Positions 41,810-51,466 of a stretch of 64,000 nt of DNA are shown piece by piece. Below the pieces are notes generated by a model. The model saw only the letters and a program-made list of their open reading frames with translations. It had not been told where the DNA came from and ran no database searches. Position numbers and translations under genes: made by a program. The DNA comes from Neogemmobacter tilapiae (GTDB lineage Bacteria > Pseudomonadota > Alphaproteobacteria > Rhodobacterales > Rhodobacteraceae), in the NCBI RefSeq assembly GCF_014652215.1, contig NZ_BMYJ01000001.1, positions 1 to 64,000 of the forward strand, in the 5' to 3' direction. The stretch's first letter is position 1; each line of letters begins with the position of its first letter.

Positions 41810-43384
41810 ATGAAAATCGGGGCCTTGGCCGAAACCTTTGACGGCGAAAACCGGGTGGCGATGACACCCGAAAGTGCAACGCAACTGATCAAGCTGGGCC
41901 ATGCCTGCCTGATCCAGTCGGGGGCGGGCAAAAGGGCCGGTTTCTCGGATGCTTTGTACCAAGCGGCGGGGGTGACGGTTCTGCCTTCGGCCACCGCCTT
42001 GGTCGAGGCTTCGGATGTTCTGGTCAAGGTCCGCCCGCCGGAACTGGCCGAGGTAAATGCCCTCAAATCCGGCCAGACGTTGATTTCCTTCTTCTGGCCC
42101 GCCCAGAATGCCGAACTGCTGGAGGCCGCCAAGGCCCGTGGGGCCACCGTGGTTGCCATGGATATGGTGCCCCGCATTTCCCGCGCGCAAAAGATGGATG
42201 CGCTGTCGTCCATGGCCAATATCGCCGGTTACCGCGCGGTGATCGAGGCGGGGAACAATTTTGGCCGCTTTTTCACCGGGCAGGTGACAGCGGCAGGCAA
42301 AGTGCCGCCCGCCAAGGTGCTGATCGTTGGGGCAGGGGTGGCCGGTCTGGCTGCCATCGGCACATCGACCGCCTTGGGGGCCGTGACCTTGGCCTTTGAC
42401 GTGCGGCCCGAAGTGGCCGAACAAATCGAATCCATGGGGGCCGAATTCGTCTATCTGGATTTCGCCGAACAGCAGACCGACGGCGCGGCGACCGGGGGCT
42501 ATGCCGCCCCCTCCAGCCCCGAATTCCGCGAAGCGCAGTTGAAAAAGTTCCGCGAACTGGCCCCGCAGGTCGATATCGTCATCACCACCGCCCTGATCCC
42601 CGGACGGCCCGCGCCAAAACTCTGGCTGGCCGATATGGTTGCCATGATGAAACCCGGTTCGGTCATCGTCGACCTAGCCGCCGAACGCGGCGGCAACTGC
42701 GATCTGACCGTGCCCGACAAAAAGATCGTCAGCGAAAACGGCGTCACCGTGGTCGGCTATACCGACTTCCCCAGCCGCATGGCGGCGCAGGCCAGCACAC
42801 TTTATTCCAACAACATCCGCCACATGCTGGCCGACCTGACCCCCGCCAAGGACGGCGTCATCAACCATAACATGGAGGATGATGTGATCCGCGGGGCCAC
42901 CGTCGCCCATGCCGGGGCCATCACCTATCCGCCGCCACCGCCCAAGATCGCGGCCATTGCGGCGCAAAAGCCCAAGGAAAAGACCCGCGAACTGACGATC
43001 GAGGAACGCCGCGCCAAGGAAACGGCGGAATTCAAAGCCCAGACCCGCAATCAACTGGCCCTGCTGGGCATCGGTGGCGGATTGATCCTGCTGGCGGGCC
43101 TTTACGCCCCTGCCAGCTTCATGTCGCATTTCATCGTCTTCGTCTTGGCCTGCTATGTCGGCTTTCAGGTCATCTGGAACGTCAGCCATTCGCTCCACAC
43201 GCCCTTGATGGCCGTCACCAACGCCATTTCCTCGATCATCATCCTTGGGGCTCTGATGCAGATCGGTTCGGGCAATTGGCTGGTCGTCGGGTTGGCCGCG
43301 CTTTCGGTCTTTATGGCCGGGATCAACATCTTTGGTGGCTTCATGGTCACCCGGCGCATGCTCGCCATGTTCCAGAAATCGTAA
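41810..43384 (+). CDS. pntA: NAD(P) transhydrogenase subunit alpha
   Basis: The 524-residue subunit has the NAD-binding domain ('[19 protein letters not shown]', '[17 protein letters not shown]') and the C-terminal membrane helices that follow '[19 protein letters not shown]'. It forms the proton-driven NADH to NADP transhydrogenase with PntB in the inner membrane. ATG 41810 follows a strong GGAGGGG site. Here one chain carries both the soluble and membrane parts, unlike the split PntAA/PntAB of some alphaproteobacteria. Confidence 0.95.
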   Translation: MKIGALAETFDGENRVAMTPESATQLIKLGHACLIQSGAGKRAGFSDALYQAAGVTVLPSATALVEASDVLVKVRPPELAEVNALKSGQTLISFFWPAQNAELLEAAKARGATVVAMDMVPRISRAQKMDALSSMANIAGYRAVIEAGNNFGRFFTGQVTAAGKVPPAKVLIVGAGVAGLAAIGTSTALGAVTLAFDVRPEVAEQIESMGAEFVYLDFAEQQTDGAATGGYAAPSSPEFREAQLKKFRELAPQVDIVITTALIPGRPAPKLWLADMVAMMKPGSVIVDLAAERGGNCDLTVPDKKIVSENGVTVVGYTDFPSRMAAQASTLYSNNIRHMLADLTPAKDGVINHNMEDDVIRGATVAHAGAITYPPPPPKIAAIAAQKPKEKTRELTIEERRAKETAEFKAQTRNQLALLGIGGGLILLAGLYAPASFMSHFIVFVLACYVGFQVIWNVSHSLHTPLMAVTNAISSIIILGALMQIGSGNWLVVGLAALSVFMAGINIFGGFMVTRRMLAMFQKS

Positions 43385-43394
43385 GGGGCACGTC

Positions 43395-44828
43395 ATGGCT
43401 TATGGATTCACCACTGCCGCCTATGTTGTCGCGGCTGTTCTTTTCATCCAGTCGCTGGGCGGTCTTTCGGGGCAGGAAAGCGCCAAGCGCGCCGTCTGGT
43501 ATGGTATCGTCGGTATGGCCTTGGCCGTTGCCGCCACGCTTTACGGGCCGGGGGCCGGTTACTGGTATATCTCGCTGGCGATGATCGCGGCAGGCGGGGC
43601 CATCGGCTGGTTTGTCGCACAAAAGGTCCAGATGACCGAAATGCCGCAGCTTGTGGCGGCGATGCACTCGCTGGTTGGTCTGGCCGCCGTCTTTATCGGT
43701 TTCAACACCCATATCGAAATGACCCGCATCGCCGGCATGGATGAGGCCGCAAAGGCCGCGCTCGATGGCTTTGCCGCCGTCGTCGCCCATAAGACCGGCG
43801 TCGAACTCGCCATCCTGCGCGTTGAAACCTTTCTCGGCGTCTTCATCGGGGCCGTGACCTTCACCGGCTCGATCATCGCCTTCGGGAAACTGGCAGGCAA
43901 AGTCGACGGCAAGGCGAAAAAGCTGCCGGGCGGCCATTTGCTGAATGCTGGGGCTGCCGCTTTGTCGCTGATCCTGCTGATCGTCTATCTGCAAACGGGC
44001 TCCAGCCTTGCCCTGATCGGCATGACCCTCGCCGCCTTCTTCATCGGCTATCACCTGATCATGGGCATCGGCGGGGCCGATATGCCGGTCGTTGTCTCGA
44101 TGCTGAACAGCTATTCCGGCTGGGCGGCGGCGGCCATCGGCTTTTCGCTGTCGAACGATCTGTTGATCGTCGTGGGGGCCTTGGTAGGTTCCTCGGGTGC
44201 GATCCTGTCCTACATCATGTGCAAGGCGATGAACCGTTCCTTCATCAGCGTGATCCTTGGCGGCTTTGGCGGTACCACCGGCCCCGCGATGGAAATTGCG
44301 GGCGAACAGATCGCCATTGATGCCGAAGGTGTCGCCGCAGCCCTGAACGAGGCCGACAGCGTGGTGATCGTGCCGGGCTATGGCATGGCCGTCGCACAAG
44401 CGCAGGGCTCGGTCTCGGAACTCACGCGCAAACTGCGCGCGGCGGGCAAAGAGGTGCGCTTTGCCATCCATCCGGTGGCGGGCCGTCTGCCGGGCCATAT
44501 GAACGTGCTGTTGGCCGAGGCAAAGGTGCCCTATGACATCGTGCTAGAGATGGACGAGATCAACGAAGATTTCCCGTCAACCGACGTCGTCATCATCATC
44601 GGCTCGAACGACATCGTGAACCCCGCTGCCCAAGAAGACCCGAACTCGCCCATCGCCGGGATGCCGGTGCTGGAGGTCTGGAAGGCGAAACAGGTCTTCG
44701 TGTCCAAACGCGGGCAGGGGACCGGCTATTCCGGCATCGAGAACCCGTTGTTCTATAAGGACAACACGCGGATGTTTTATGGTGATGCCAAGAAGTCACT
44801 GGATCAGTTGCTGCCGATGATAGACTAG
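43395..44828 (+). CDS. pntB: NAD(P) transhydrogenase subunit beta
   Basis: The 477-residue partner of PntA has about eight membrane helices and a C-terminal NADP-binding domain with '[15 protein letters not shown]' and '[20 protein letters not shown]'. '[19 protein letters not shown]' follows. It lies 11 bases after pntA. The pair keeps NADPH supplied for biosynthesis using the proton gradient. Confidence 0.96.
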   Translation: MAYGFTTAAYVVAAVLFIQSLGGLSGQESAKRAVWYGIVGMALAVAATLYGPGAGYWYISLAMIAAGGAIGWFVAQKVQMTEMPQLVAAMHSLVGLAAVFIGFNTHIEMTRIAGMDEAAKAALDGFAAVVAHKTGVELAILRVETFLGVFIGAVTFTGSIIAFGKLAGKVDGKAKKLPGGHLLNAGAAALSLILLIVYLQTGSSLALIGMTLAAFFIGYHLIMGIGGADMPVVVSMLNSYSGWAAAAIGFSLSNDLLIVVGALVGSSGAILSYIMCKAMNRSFISVILGGFGGTTGPAMEIAGEQIAIDAEGVAAALNEADSVVIVPGYGMAVAQAQGSVSELTRKLRAAGKEVRFAIHPVAGRLPGHMNVLLAEAKVPYDIVLEMDEINEDFPSTDVVIIIGSNDIVNPAAQEDPNSPIAGMPVLEVWKAKQVFVSKRGQGTGYSGIENPLFYKDNTRMFYGDAKKSLDQLLPMID

Positions 44829-44846
44829 CAAAAACGGGTGTGGGCG

Positions 44847-45239
44847 ATGAAGCTGTGTCTGCCGCTTTTAGTCTATCTCGCCTGCGCAATCACTGCGCAG
44901 GCCCAGGAATGCGGAAAGGTGGAATTTGATCGCGGTAGCGGTTTTGCTCAACTTGCCGGGATGATTATTAGCGCAGATGTGCCTGCGACTGGTGTAATTT
45001 GTTACTCCGTACCAATCAGTGGAGGACAGGATACGAAGGTCAGGCTTCTGTCGGGTGAGGGTATCATGTGGAGTTGGACAGGATTTGACCCCAGAGAGGG
45101 CGTCACCGGACCGATGTCCGCCGACTCGACCATTTTTGAGTTCAAGAACAGGGCGACCCTGTTCATAGCTCAGGTCGAAGGGGCGACGAAAATGCAACGC
45201 ATCAAGATTTCGATTTCAACGAACCCCGACGATGATTGA
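44847..45239 (+). CDS. Small secreted protein of unknown function
   Basis: The 130-residue product has a signal peptide (about residues 1-18, AQA). The mature part holds two cysteines, one near the start ('ECGKVEF') and one in 'VICYSVPISGG', and many beta-prone residues. No family is recognised. The second half has clearly lower GC than the flanking pntB and tkt. It lies 18 bases after pntB on the same strand, so it could be read from the pnt promoter. ATG 44847 is chosen; a GTG nine bases before is possible. Confidence 0.7.
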   Translation: MKLCLPLLVYLACAITAQAQECGKVEFDRGSGFAQLAGMIISADVPATGVICYSVPISGGQDTKVRLLSGEGIMWSWTGFDPREGVTGPMSADSTIFEFKNRATLFIAQVEGATKMQRIKISISTNPDDD

Positions 45240-45294
45240 TTGAATGGCGGCGTGCGTCTCTCAAGAGATGGTTTAGGAATCCTGAAAGCCAAAA

Positions 45295-45328
45295 AAAACG
45301 CCGCGCAGATCACTCTGCGCGGCGTTTT
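45295..45328. terminator. Bidirectional terminator between the secreted-protein gene and tkt
   Basis: A perfect 14-bp stem (45295-45308 and 45315-45328, loop ATCACT) is flanked by a run of eight A on the left and TTTT on the right. It ends tkt transcription on the minus strand and can also stop plus-strand read-through. Confidence 0.95.
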
Positions 45329-45345
45329 CATTCTGACCAATACTC

Positions 45346-47364
45346 TCAAAGCATCGCTTTGACCTTGGCCGCAGTATCTTCGGCAGTGATGCCGAATTCC
45401 TTGTACAGACGGTCCGCCGGAGCCGAGGCACCAAAGCCCTCCATCCCCACAAATGCCGCCTTGTTTTCGCGACCGCCTTGGCCCAGCAGCCAACGGTCCC
45501 AGCCACCAGCGCGCACGCCAGCCTCAATCGCCACCCGCACCGGGCCGGGCGGCAGGATCTTGCGGCGGTAAGCCTCGTCCTGGGCTGCAAACAGCTCCAT
45601 GCAGGGCATCGACACGACCCGCGTGCCAATTCCCGCTGCTTGCAGCAGGTCACGCGCCTTCAGCGCAATTTCCACCTCGGAGCCCGTCGCCATCAGGATC
45701 GCCTGACGCTTGCCCTCGGCCTCAGCCAGCACATAGGCCCCTTTGGCGACCATGTTGCTGTTCGTATGGGTCTTGCGCACCGCAGGCAGGTTCTGCCGCG
45801 ACAGGGCCAGCACTGTCGGGCGCTTCTTCTCGGTCAGCGCGATTTCCCAGGCTTCGGCCGTTTCCACCAGATCGGCGGGGCGGATGACCAAGGTGCTCGG
45901 CGTGCTGCGCGAAATCGCCAGATGTTCCACCGGCTGGTGGGTCGGCCCATCCTCACCCAGACCGATGCTGTCATGGGTCATGACATAGACCACCGGAATC
46001 CCCATCAGCGCCGACAGCCGCATCGAGGGGCGGGCATAATCGGTAAAGCACATGAAGGTGCCGCCATAGGGCCGCACCCCGCCATGCAGCGCCATACCGT
46101 TCATCGCTGCCGCCATCCCATGCTCGCGGATGCCAAAGTAAACATAGCGGCCTTTGCGATCCTCAGGGCTGAACACGCCCAGATCAGCGGTTTTGGTGTT
46201 GTTCGAACCGGTCAGGTCGGCCGAACCGCCCAGCGTTTCGCCCATCACCGGGTTGACTGCTGTCAACACTTTTTCCGAAGCTGCGCGGGTGGCAATTTTC
46301 GGAAGCGCTTCGACGGCGTCCTTCTTGACCTTGCGGATGGTCGCAGCCAATTTTGCGGGCGCATCACCCGCAAAGATCCGCGCGAAATCGGCTTGCTTCG
46401 CGGGCGAAAGCGCCGCCAGCCGGGTTTCCCAAGACTTGCGCGTCACCGCCCCACGGGCGCCAATCGCCGACCACATGGCCCGCACATCGCCCGGAATTTC
46501 AAAGGCGGCATGGTCCCAGCCATAAGCGGCCTTCGTATCGGCAATCAGCTTGGCATCGGTCAGCGCACCATGGCCTTTCGACGTATCCTGCGCCGACGAT
46601 CCCAAGGCGATATGCGTCTTGCAAGCAATCATCGCCGGCTTTGCGCTGGCCTTGGCCTGCACCAGCGCCTTGTCAATCGCCACCGGGTCATGCCCGTCGC
46701 ATTCAAACACATCCCAGCCGCTGGCCGCAAAACGCGCCATCTGGTCGGTCACATCGGCAATCGACACCTTGCCGTCGATGGTGATCCCGTTGTTGTCCCA
46801 CAGTACGATCAGCCGCGACAGCTGCTGCTTGCCCGCCAGCGCAATCGCCTCTTGGCTGACGCCTTCCATCAGGCAGCCATCGCCCGCGATGACATAGGTG
46901 TAGTGGTCCACAATCTTGGAACCCCAGCGGCCCCGCAGCGATTCCTCGGCCATGGCAAAGCCCACGGCATTGGCAATGCCCTGACCCAAGGGTCCGGTCG
47001 TCGTTTCCACGCCTGTCGCATGGCCGAATTCCGGATGGCCCGCGGTGATCGCCCCCCATTGGCGGAAATTCTTCACCTGCTCCAGCGTCATATCGGCATA
47101 GCCCGTCAGATGAAGCAGCGAATAGATCAGCATCGACCCATGGCCAGCCGACAGGATGAACCGGTCGCGGTTCGGCCACAGCGGGGCCGAGGGGTCAAAG
47201 TTCAGGTGCTTTTCATAAAGCACGGTCGCCACGTCGGCCATGCCCATCGGCATCCCCGAATGGCCCGAATTGGCGGCGGCGACGGCATCCAGCGTCAAGG
47301 TGCGGATGGCAGCGGCCTTTTTCCAGTGATCGGGGTGCTGGCTGCGCAGGGTGGCGATGTCCAC
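45346..47364 (-). CDS. tkt: Transketolase
   Basis: The 672-residue thiamine diphosphate enzyme moves two-carbon units in the pentose phosphate and Calvin cycles. It has '[24 protein letters not shown]' near residue 15-38, the ThDP motif '[13 protein letters not shown]...[10 protein letters not shown]', and the C-terminal '[19 protein letters not shown]'. I assign a GTG start at 47364 because GGGAGAGGA lies just before it and conserved sequence begins there; no ATG fits. Length agrees with the family. Confidence 0.94.
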   Translation of the reverse strand: MDIATLRSQHPDHWKKAAAIRTLTLDAVAAANSGHSGMPMGMADVATVLYEKHLNFDPSAPLWPNRDRFILSAGHGSMLIYSLLHLTGYADMTLEQVKNFRQWGAITAGHPEFGHATGVETTTGPLGQGIANAVGFAMAEESLRGRWGSKIVDHYTYVIAGDGCLMEGVSQEAIALAGKQQLSRLIVLWDNNGITIDGKVSIADVTDQMARFAASGWDVFECDGHDPVAIDKALVQAKASAKPAMIACKTHIALGSSAQDTSKGHGALTDAKLIADTKAAYGWDHAAFEIPGDVRAMWSAIGARGAVTRKSWETRLAALSPAKQADFARIFAGDAPAKLAATIRKVKKDAVEALPKIATRAASEKVLTAVNPVMGETLGGSADLTGSNNTKTADLGVFSPEDRKGRYVYFGIREHGMAAAMNGMALHGGVRPYGGTFMCFTDYARPSMRLSALMGIPVVYVMTHDSIGLGEDGPTHQPVEHLAISRSTPSTLVIRPADLVETAEAWEIALTEKKRPTVLALSRQNLPAVRKTHTNSNMVAKGAYVLAEAEGKRQAILMATGSEVEIALKARDLLQAAGIGTRVVSMPCMELFAAQDEAYRRKILPPGPVRVAIEAGVRAGGWDRWLLGQGGRENKAAFVGMEGFGASAPADRLYKEFGITAEDTAAKVKAML

Positions 47365-47559
47365 TTTGGTGTCCTCTCCCAAGTTCTCCGCAAGTTTCTT
47401 ATTGGCCAGTATCGGCAAGTTCAAGCGTGCAAGGGGGCAAAGACCAGAAAGGGGGCGCATTTCATGGCTTTGCGCGCTAAAGTTCACCAATTGTCCGGAA
47501 AATGCGATTCGCAGCCGGGCCGCAAAGCCCGCAAAGGGCGGCAGATGGGGGCAGGACAG

Positions 47560-48036
47560 ATGTCCGATCTTGATGATTACCAGCGGCGGATCGCCGCGGC
47601 CTTGGACCGGATTGGTCAGGCCATGGCGCGGCCTGCGCCCGCCCAAGGCGGTGATGAATTGGCGCGCCTGACCCGTGCCTTGGAAACGGAAAAGGCCAAG
47701 TCGCAGCAGTTGGATGAGCGCCTGCGCGCCCTGAAATCCCGCGACGGGGCCGCCTCGCAGGATTTTGAGGAAAAGGTTGAAGTTCTGACCCGGCAGTTGG
47801 ATGTCCAAGGCCTTGAACTGCAACGCATGCGCAAGACGACGATTGCTTTGCGCGAACAGTTGCGCGCGCTGAATGAGGCGACGCTGAATGGCGGGGCCGA
47901 AGGGGCGGCGATCAACAAGGCGCTGCTGGCGGAATTGGAGGCTTTGCGGGCGACGCGGGCCTCTGAGGCAGCGGAACTGGATGAAATCCTGTCGGAACTG
48001 ACGCCCTTGGTGCAGGAGGCTGTGGAAAATGCCTGA
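47560..48036 (+). CDS. Coiled-coil protein co-transcribed with zapA
   Basis: The 158-residue protein is almost entirely heptad-rich coiled coil ('[24 protein letters not shown]'-type sequence), with an N-terminal '[17 protein letters not shown]' helix. No enzyme motif is present. It overlaps the zapA start by 8 bases, so the two are made together. I infer a role in cell division as a partner or regulator of ZapA/FtsZ, similar in style to ZapB, but this is not proven by sequence. It is divergent from tkt. Confidence 0.72.
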   Translation: MSDLDDYQRRIAAALDRIGQAMARPAPAQGGDELARLTRALETEKAKSQQLDERLRALKSRDGAASQDFEEKVEVLTRQLDVQGLELQRMRKTTIALREQLRALNEATLNGGAEGAAINKALLAELEALRATRASEAAELDEILSELTPLVQEAVENA

Positions 48037-48367
48037 TCTTGAAATTCAGATCGGCGGTCGCGCCTTTCATGTGGCCTGCCAGCCGGGCGAAGAACATTTT
48101 TTGCGGACGGCGGCGGGTCTTTTGGATGGGGAAGCCCAGCCGCTGATTGCCCAGATGGGGCGCTTGCCCGAGGGGCGGATGCTTTTGATGGCGGGGCTGA
48201 TGCTTGCCGACAAAATGGCCGCAATGGAGGATGAAGTGAAATCCCTGCGCGCGCGTCTGGCCAGCGGTGAGGTTGGTGTTGCGGCACCTGTGGATCTGTC
48301 TGGCTTGTCCGACCTTGTGACACGGGCCGAGGCGATGGCGGCGCAGGCCGAAGCGCGTCAGGTTTGA
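48029..48367 (+). CDS. zapA: Cell division protein ZapA
   Basis: The 112-residue protein matches ZapA: an N-terminal '[29 protein letters not shown]' beta-alpha head and a C-terminal coiled helix. ZapA binds FtsZ and bundles its filaments at the division site. The start lies inside the end of the upstream coiled-coil gene. The stop overlaps a TTG that could start the hydrolase gene. Confidence 0.88.
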   Translation: MPDLEIQIGGRAFHVACQPGEEHFLRTAAGLLDGEAQPLIAQMGRLPEGRMLLMAGLMLADKMAAMEDEVKSLRARLASGEVGVAAPVDLSGLSDLVTRAEAMAAQAEARQV

Positions 48368-48375
48368 TCCAGCGG

Positions 48376-49131
48376 ATGTTTTTGGCGGGCTTTGGCCTTT
48401 ATATGGCCTATGGGGCAGGCATGGTCGCCCTGCATCCGTCCTTTATCTATCCCTTTGCGCAAGGCGAATGGCCGCTGCCCTTGACCTATGAGGCCGTGCC
48501 ACTGCCCGACCGCGAACCCGCCCGGCTGCGCGTGGCGATGGGGGACGGACCGGCTGTTTTGTATTTCATGGGCAACGCGGGGTCGATCGGGCTGTTTGGC
48601 ACCTCACTGGAACAGCATCGGCGGGCTGGGCGGACAGTGGCGGCGCTGGAATATCGCGGTGGCGGCGGGCTTACGGGCTGGCCTTCGGAAAAGCTGCTGA
48701 AAGAGGATGCCTTGGCCGCCTATGACTGGCTGGATGCACAAACGGACCAGCCGATTGTTGTGCATGGCTATTCGCTGGGATCAGGCCTTGCGCTGCATGT
48801 GGCGGCAGAGCGGCCCGTCGCAGGCGTGATCCTGGATGCGCCTTTTGCCCGGCTGTGCGAATTGATGGCCCGCGCCTCGGCCTTGCCCGCCTGCTGGCTG
48901 CCGGTGCAGCGCTGGGATTCTTTGGCCTTGGTGAATCAAGTAACGGCTCCGGTGCTGATCCAGCACGGTGGGAAGGATGCGCTGATCCCGCCGGAACAGG
49001 GCGAACGACTTGCGAAAGCGCTGCAAACAAACGGGGAGCAGGTGGAGTTTCACCTGCTGCCCAAGGCCGATCATCTCGATATCACCAGCGACCCAGAATG
49101 GGGTCAGGCGGTGGAGGCGTTTTTGCGGTAG
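48376..49131 (+). CDS. Alpha/beta hydrolase with N-terminal hydrophobic segment
   Basis: The 251-residue protein has a hydrophobic segment at the N-terminus ('FLAGFGLYMAYGAGMVAL') that could anchor it in the membrane. The alpha/beta hydrolase domain has the nucleophile Ser in 'VHGYSLGSGLALH', the Asp in 'HGGKDALIPP' and the His in 'KADHLDI'. It resembles the Abhydrolase/BEM46-like branch. The substrate is unknown. I chose ATG 48376; a TTG at 48364 overlapping zapA's stop is the alternative. Confidence 0.83.
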   Translation: MFLAGFGLYMAYGAGMVALHPSFIYPFAQGEWPLPLTYEAVPLPDREPARLRVAMGDGPAVLYFMGNAGSIGLFGTSLEQHRRAGRTVAALEYRGGGGLTGWPSEKLLKEDALAAYDWLDAQTDQPIVVHGYSLGSGLALHVAAERPVAGVILDAPFARLCELMARASALPACWLPVQRWDSLALVNQVTAPVLIQHGGKDALIPPEQGERLAKALQTNGEQVEFHLLPKADHLDITSDPEWGQAVEAFLR

Positions 49132-49142
49132 ATGAGCCAATG

Positions 49143-49170
49143 GCCCATCCTACGCGACGGTAGGATGGGC
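49143..49170. repeat. REP-like inverted repeat
   Basis: GCCCATCCTAC (49143-49153) and GTAGGATGGGC (49160-49170) form a perfect 11-bp palindrome with a six-base loop. There is no T run. Similar GTAGGRTGGGC elements recur in Rhodobacteraceae genomes by memory; only one copy is in this window. It may end both the hydrolase and grxD transcripts. Confidence 0.55.
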
Positions 49171-49190
49171 AATCTGCCTATCCCCTAAAA

Positions 49191-49550
49191 TCAACCATTC
49201 GCCTCACGGATCTTGTTCGCCGCGTCCTTGTCAAAGGTCACGCCCTTGGCTTCAAACAGCGCGTCCAGCTCCCCCGACAGCGTCATTTCAGTGACGATGT
49301 CACAGCCGCCGACGAACTCACCCTTGACATAAAGCTGCGGGATGGTCGGCCAATCAGAGAAATCCTTGATCCCTTGGCGGATTTCGGCATCGGCCAGAAC
49401 GTTCACGTCCTGAAACTCCACCCCCATAAAGTTCAGCACCCCCGCCACGCGGGAGGAGAAGCCGCAAGAGGGCATCATCTTGGTGCCCTTCATGAACAGC
49501 ACCACATCGTTGCTGTCGACCACTGCCTTGATTTGCTCTTGTGCGCTCAT
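49191..49550 (-). CDS. grxD: Monothiol glutaredoxin Grx4
   Basis: The 119-residue protein has the monothiol CGFS active site (Cys29 in 'MMPSCGFSSRV') and the glutathione-binding 'WPTIPQLYVKGEFVGGCDI'. It binds a 2Fe-2S cluster with glutathione and works with BolA in iron-sulfur trafficking. The bolA gene lies 41 bases upstream on the same strand, which supports this pairing. Confidence 0.95.
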   Translation of the reverse strand: MSAQEQIKAVVDSNDVVLFMKGTKMMPSCGFSSRVAGVLNFMGVEFQDVNVLADAEIRQGIKDFSDWPTIPQLYVKGEFVGGCDIVTEMTLSGELDALFEAKGVTFDKDAANKIREANG

Positions 49551-49591
49551 CTTCGTCTTCCTTGTGCGATGGGGCCAAAGCCCACCAATCC

Positions 49592-49834
49592 TTATTCCGG
49601 TGCCTTCGTCGTCAGGGCCAGTGCGTGCAGCACGCCGTTCGGCCCGTCCATCTTGCCTTTCAGGCTGGCATAGACCGCCCGCTGCTGCTGCACCCGGTTC
49701 ATGCCCTTGAAACTTTCGTCGATCACTTCCGCCGCCCAGTGGTTCCCATCCCCCGCGAGGTCGGTGATCGTGATCTTTGCCTGCGGAAAACCCTCGCGGA
49801 TCAGGGCTTCAATCTCGTGGGCTTCCATGGCCAT
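49592..49834 (-). CDS. BolA family protein
   Basis: The 80-residue protein matches BolA: 'IEALIREGFPQAKITITDLAGDGNHWAAEVIDESF' holds the class-typical loop, and a conserved His lies in 'GNHWAAEV' with another in 'LHALAL'. BolA pairs with CGFS glutaredoxins to hold an iron-sulfur cluster. It forms an operon with grxD. ATG 49834 has GGAG upstream. Confidence 0.92.
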   Translation of the reverse strand: MAMEAHEIEALIREGFPQAKITITDLAGDGNHWAAEVIDESFKGMNRVQQQRAVYASLKGKMDGPNGVLHALALTTKAPE

Positions 49835-49891
49835 CGGGCATTCTCCATCTCTGACCTTCAAATTAGGCCCGCCCGCGCGCCGCCGCAAGCC

Positions 49892-50467
49892 TCAGCGCGA
49901 AAGGATCATGCGGTTGCCTGCCATCTCGATCCGATAGCGCCGCAGATAGTCCATGCCCAGCAGCGGAATATCCAGTTCACCGTCGTTCACATAGGCCGTG
50001 ATGCGTTGGTCGTCATAGGGGCCAAGACTCACGTCATCCAGAAACACCCGCGCCGTGCGCACGGCACCGTTGGCGGTGAAGGCTTGGCCGGAATAGTCCA
50101 GCGTAGCCAGATCAAAGCCCAAGCGTTCCGCCGCCGCCCGGTTCAGCACCACATCGCTGGCCCCGGTGTCGATCATGAAGTCGACCATGGTTCCGCCAAT
50201 CTCTAGCGTGGCATAGTAATGCCCGTCTTGGGCCATGGGGAGTTCGATCCGGCCCTGATCATCCACCATCAGGCGGCCGGTTTCCCGCCCTCGTATGTCG
50301 TTCCATAGACCGTACCCCGCGGCCACGGCGACAAAGATCGCCCCCCAGGCCATCATCATCCGCATGCCTGCACCAAGGCGGCCCCGATATTCGACCAAGG
50401 CCCAGCCGATCAGCGCGGCGGAAAGGATGCCCAGATAGGTCAGGCGCATCAGATCTTCGGTTTCCAT
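49892..50467 (-). CDS. Retropepsin-like aspartic protease (TIGR02281 family)
   Basis: The 191-residue protein has two N-terminal membrane helices (about residues 8-55) followed by a clan AA aspartic protease domain with the active site 'DFMIDTGASDVVLN' and the closing 'DIPLLGMDYLRRY'. It matches the TIGR02281 family of single-lobe, membrane-anchored proteases found in alphaproteobacteria. The targets are unknown. It starts within the stop of marC (ATGA). Confidence 0.88.
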   Translation of the reverse strand: METEDLMRLTYLGILSAALIGWALVEYRGRLGAGMRMMMAWGAIFVAVAAGYGLWNDIRGRETGRLMVDDQGRIELPMAQDGHYYATLEIGGTMVDFMIDTGASDVVLNRAAAERLGFDLATLDYSGQAFTANGAVRTARVFLDDVSLGPYDDQRITAYVNDGELDIPLLGMDYLRRYRIEMAGNRMILSR

Positions 50468-51084
50468 CAGCCGACCAGCCCCGTGCCCTTGACGCCATCA
50501 ATCACGAACTGCACCGAAAGCGCTGCCAGCAACATCCCCAGCAGGCGGGTGATGACCAGGGTTCCGGTGCGGCCCAGCCAGCGTTCGAAGGTGTCGGCGG
50601 CCAGCAGGAAAACAAAGGTCACGGCGACGACGACGAACATCAGGCCGATGACCGCCCCGGTCGCTGCCCAATCGCCGCCCGCTTGACCCACTAGCAGGAT
50701 CATCGTGGCAATCGCGCCGGGGCCTGCGATCAGGGGCGTGGCCAAGGGGAAGACGGAAATGTCATGTTCGGGTTCCGCCTGCTGCCCCTCGCGCCGCTGG
50801 GTGCGGCGTTCGAAGAGCATGTCGAGGGCGGTCAGGAACAGAAGGATGCCGCCCGCGATGCGGAAGGCGTGGATGGTGATGCCAATGAAACCCAGGACCG
50901 CCTCGCCCGACAGGGCAAAGACGGTCAGGATACCCGCCGCGATCAGACAGCCCCTTTGGGCGATGGTCCGCCTGCGGTCGGGGGACATGCCGCGCGTCAG
51001 GGCGATGAACATCGGGACCAGACCGGGCGGGTCCAGCACGACGAACAGGGTGGCAGCGGCAGTGATCAGGAAGGCTGTGTCCAT
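50467..51084 (-). CDS. MarC family integral membrane protein
   Basis: The 205-residue protein has six membrane helices typical of MarC/UPF0056, with 'VVLDPPGLVPMFIALTRG' near residue 15-32 and 'FPLATPLIAGPGAIATMILL' near 112-131. The function of MarC proteins is unsettled. Its 5' coding part and upstream region are duplicated in degenerate form about 280 bases away. The stop overlaps the protease gene. Confidence 0.92.
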   Translation of the reverse strand: MDTAFLITAAATLFVVLDPPGLVPMFIALTRGMSPDRRRTIAQRGCLIAAGILTVFALSGEAVLGFIGITIHAFRIAGGILLFLTALDMLFERRTQRREGQQAEPEHDISVFPLATPLIAGPGAIATMILLVGQAGGDWAATGAVIGLMFVVVAVTFVFLLAADTFERWLGRTGTLVITRLLGMLLAALSVQFVIDGVKGTGLVG

Positions 51085-51138
51085 GGGGTAGGTGTAGGGA
51101 AGGGTTGGGGCTGGCGCAAGCCGCAGATGAGTTTGCAG
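51002..51138. repeat. Direct repeat unit 1: marC 5' end and leader
   Basis: This unit spans the first 28 codons of marC and 54 bases upstream. It is repeated, with substitutions and small deletions, at 51283-51417. Shared stretches include 'GACCGGGCGGGTC', 'TGTGTCCAT' and 'GCAAGCCGCAGA'. It is the intact parent copy because it belongs to a complete gene. Confidence 0.8.
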
Positions 51139-51466
51139 GTGCCGGGGGCGTTTGAACGGAGTGGGGTGCGAAGCGGCTGGCGGATTGATTTCACGCGTGA
51201 AATGGGTCGTAAATCCATGATATGTCTTGTGTATGCAACTTGTTGAATGTTTTGCAGTGCCAAGAAGACGTCTGAGGAAGTGCGATGAACATGGGCAGCA
51301 GACCGGGCGGGTCAGGCTTTACGAACAGGGGGCAGCGGCGGTGACCAGAAATGTTGTGTCCATAGGGTCGGTGTAGGGAGGGTTTGGTCTGGTGCAAGCC
51401 GCAGAAGTGTTTGCGGTTGTGAGCGGTATTGGGCAAGGATTGGTGGGCGAAGGGTGGGCGGTGAAG
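51139..51466. other. Intergenic stretch with the degenerate marC copy
   Basis: No complete gene lies between the marC leader and the orphan membrane protein. Bases 51139-51282 are A/T-richer and hold nothing I can assign apart from a possible leader of marC. Bases 51283-51417 are the degenerate second marC copy. The last 50 bases lead into the orphan gene and carry weak G-rich sequence before its ATG. Confidence 0.6.
51283..51417 (-). pseudogene. Degenerate second copy of the marC 5' end
   Basis: On the minus strand the copy begins ATG at 51363 and encodes 'MDTTFLVTAAA', close to marC's 'MDTAFLITAAA'. It then hits a frame change, after which 'DPPGLLPMFIALP' appears in another frame, close to marC's 'DPPGLVPMFIALT'. 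It ends after about 27 codons. The leader upstream is also similar. It is a duplicated, decayed fragment. Confidence 0.8.

Noticed and set aside
45478-48036. Plus-strand frame of 852 codons opposite tkt
   Set aside because: Only its last 158 codons (from 47560) are a plausible gene; the rest is a shadow of transketolase.
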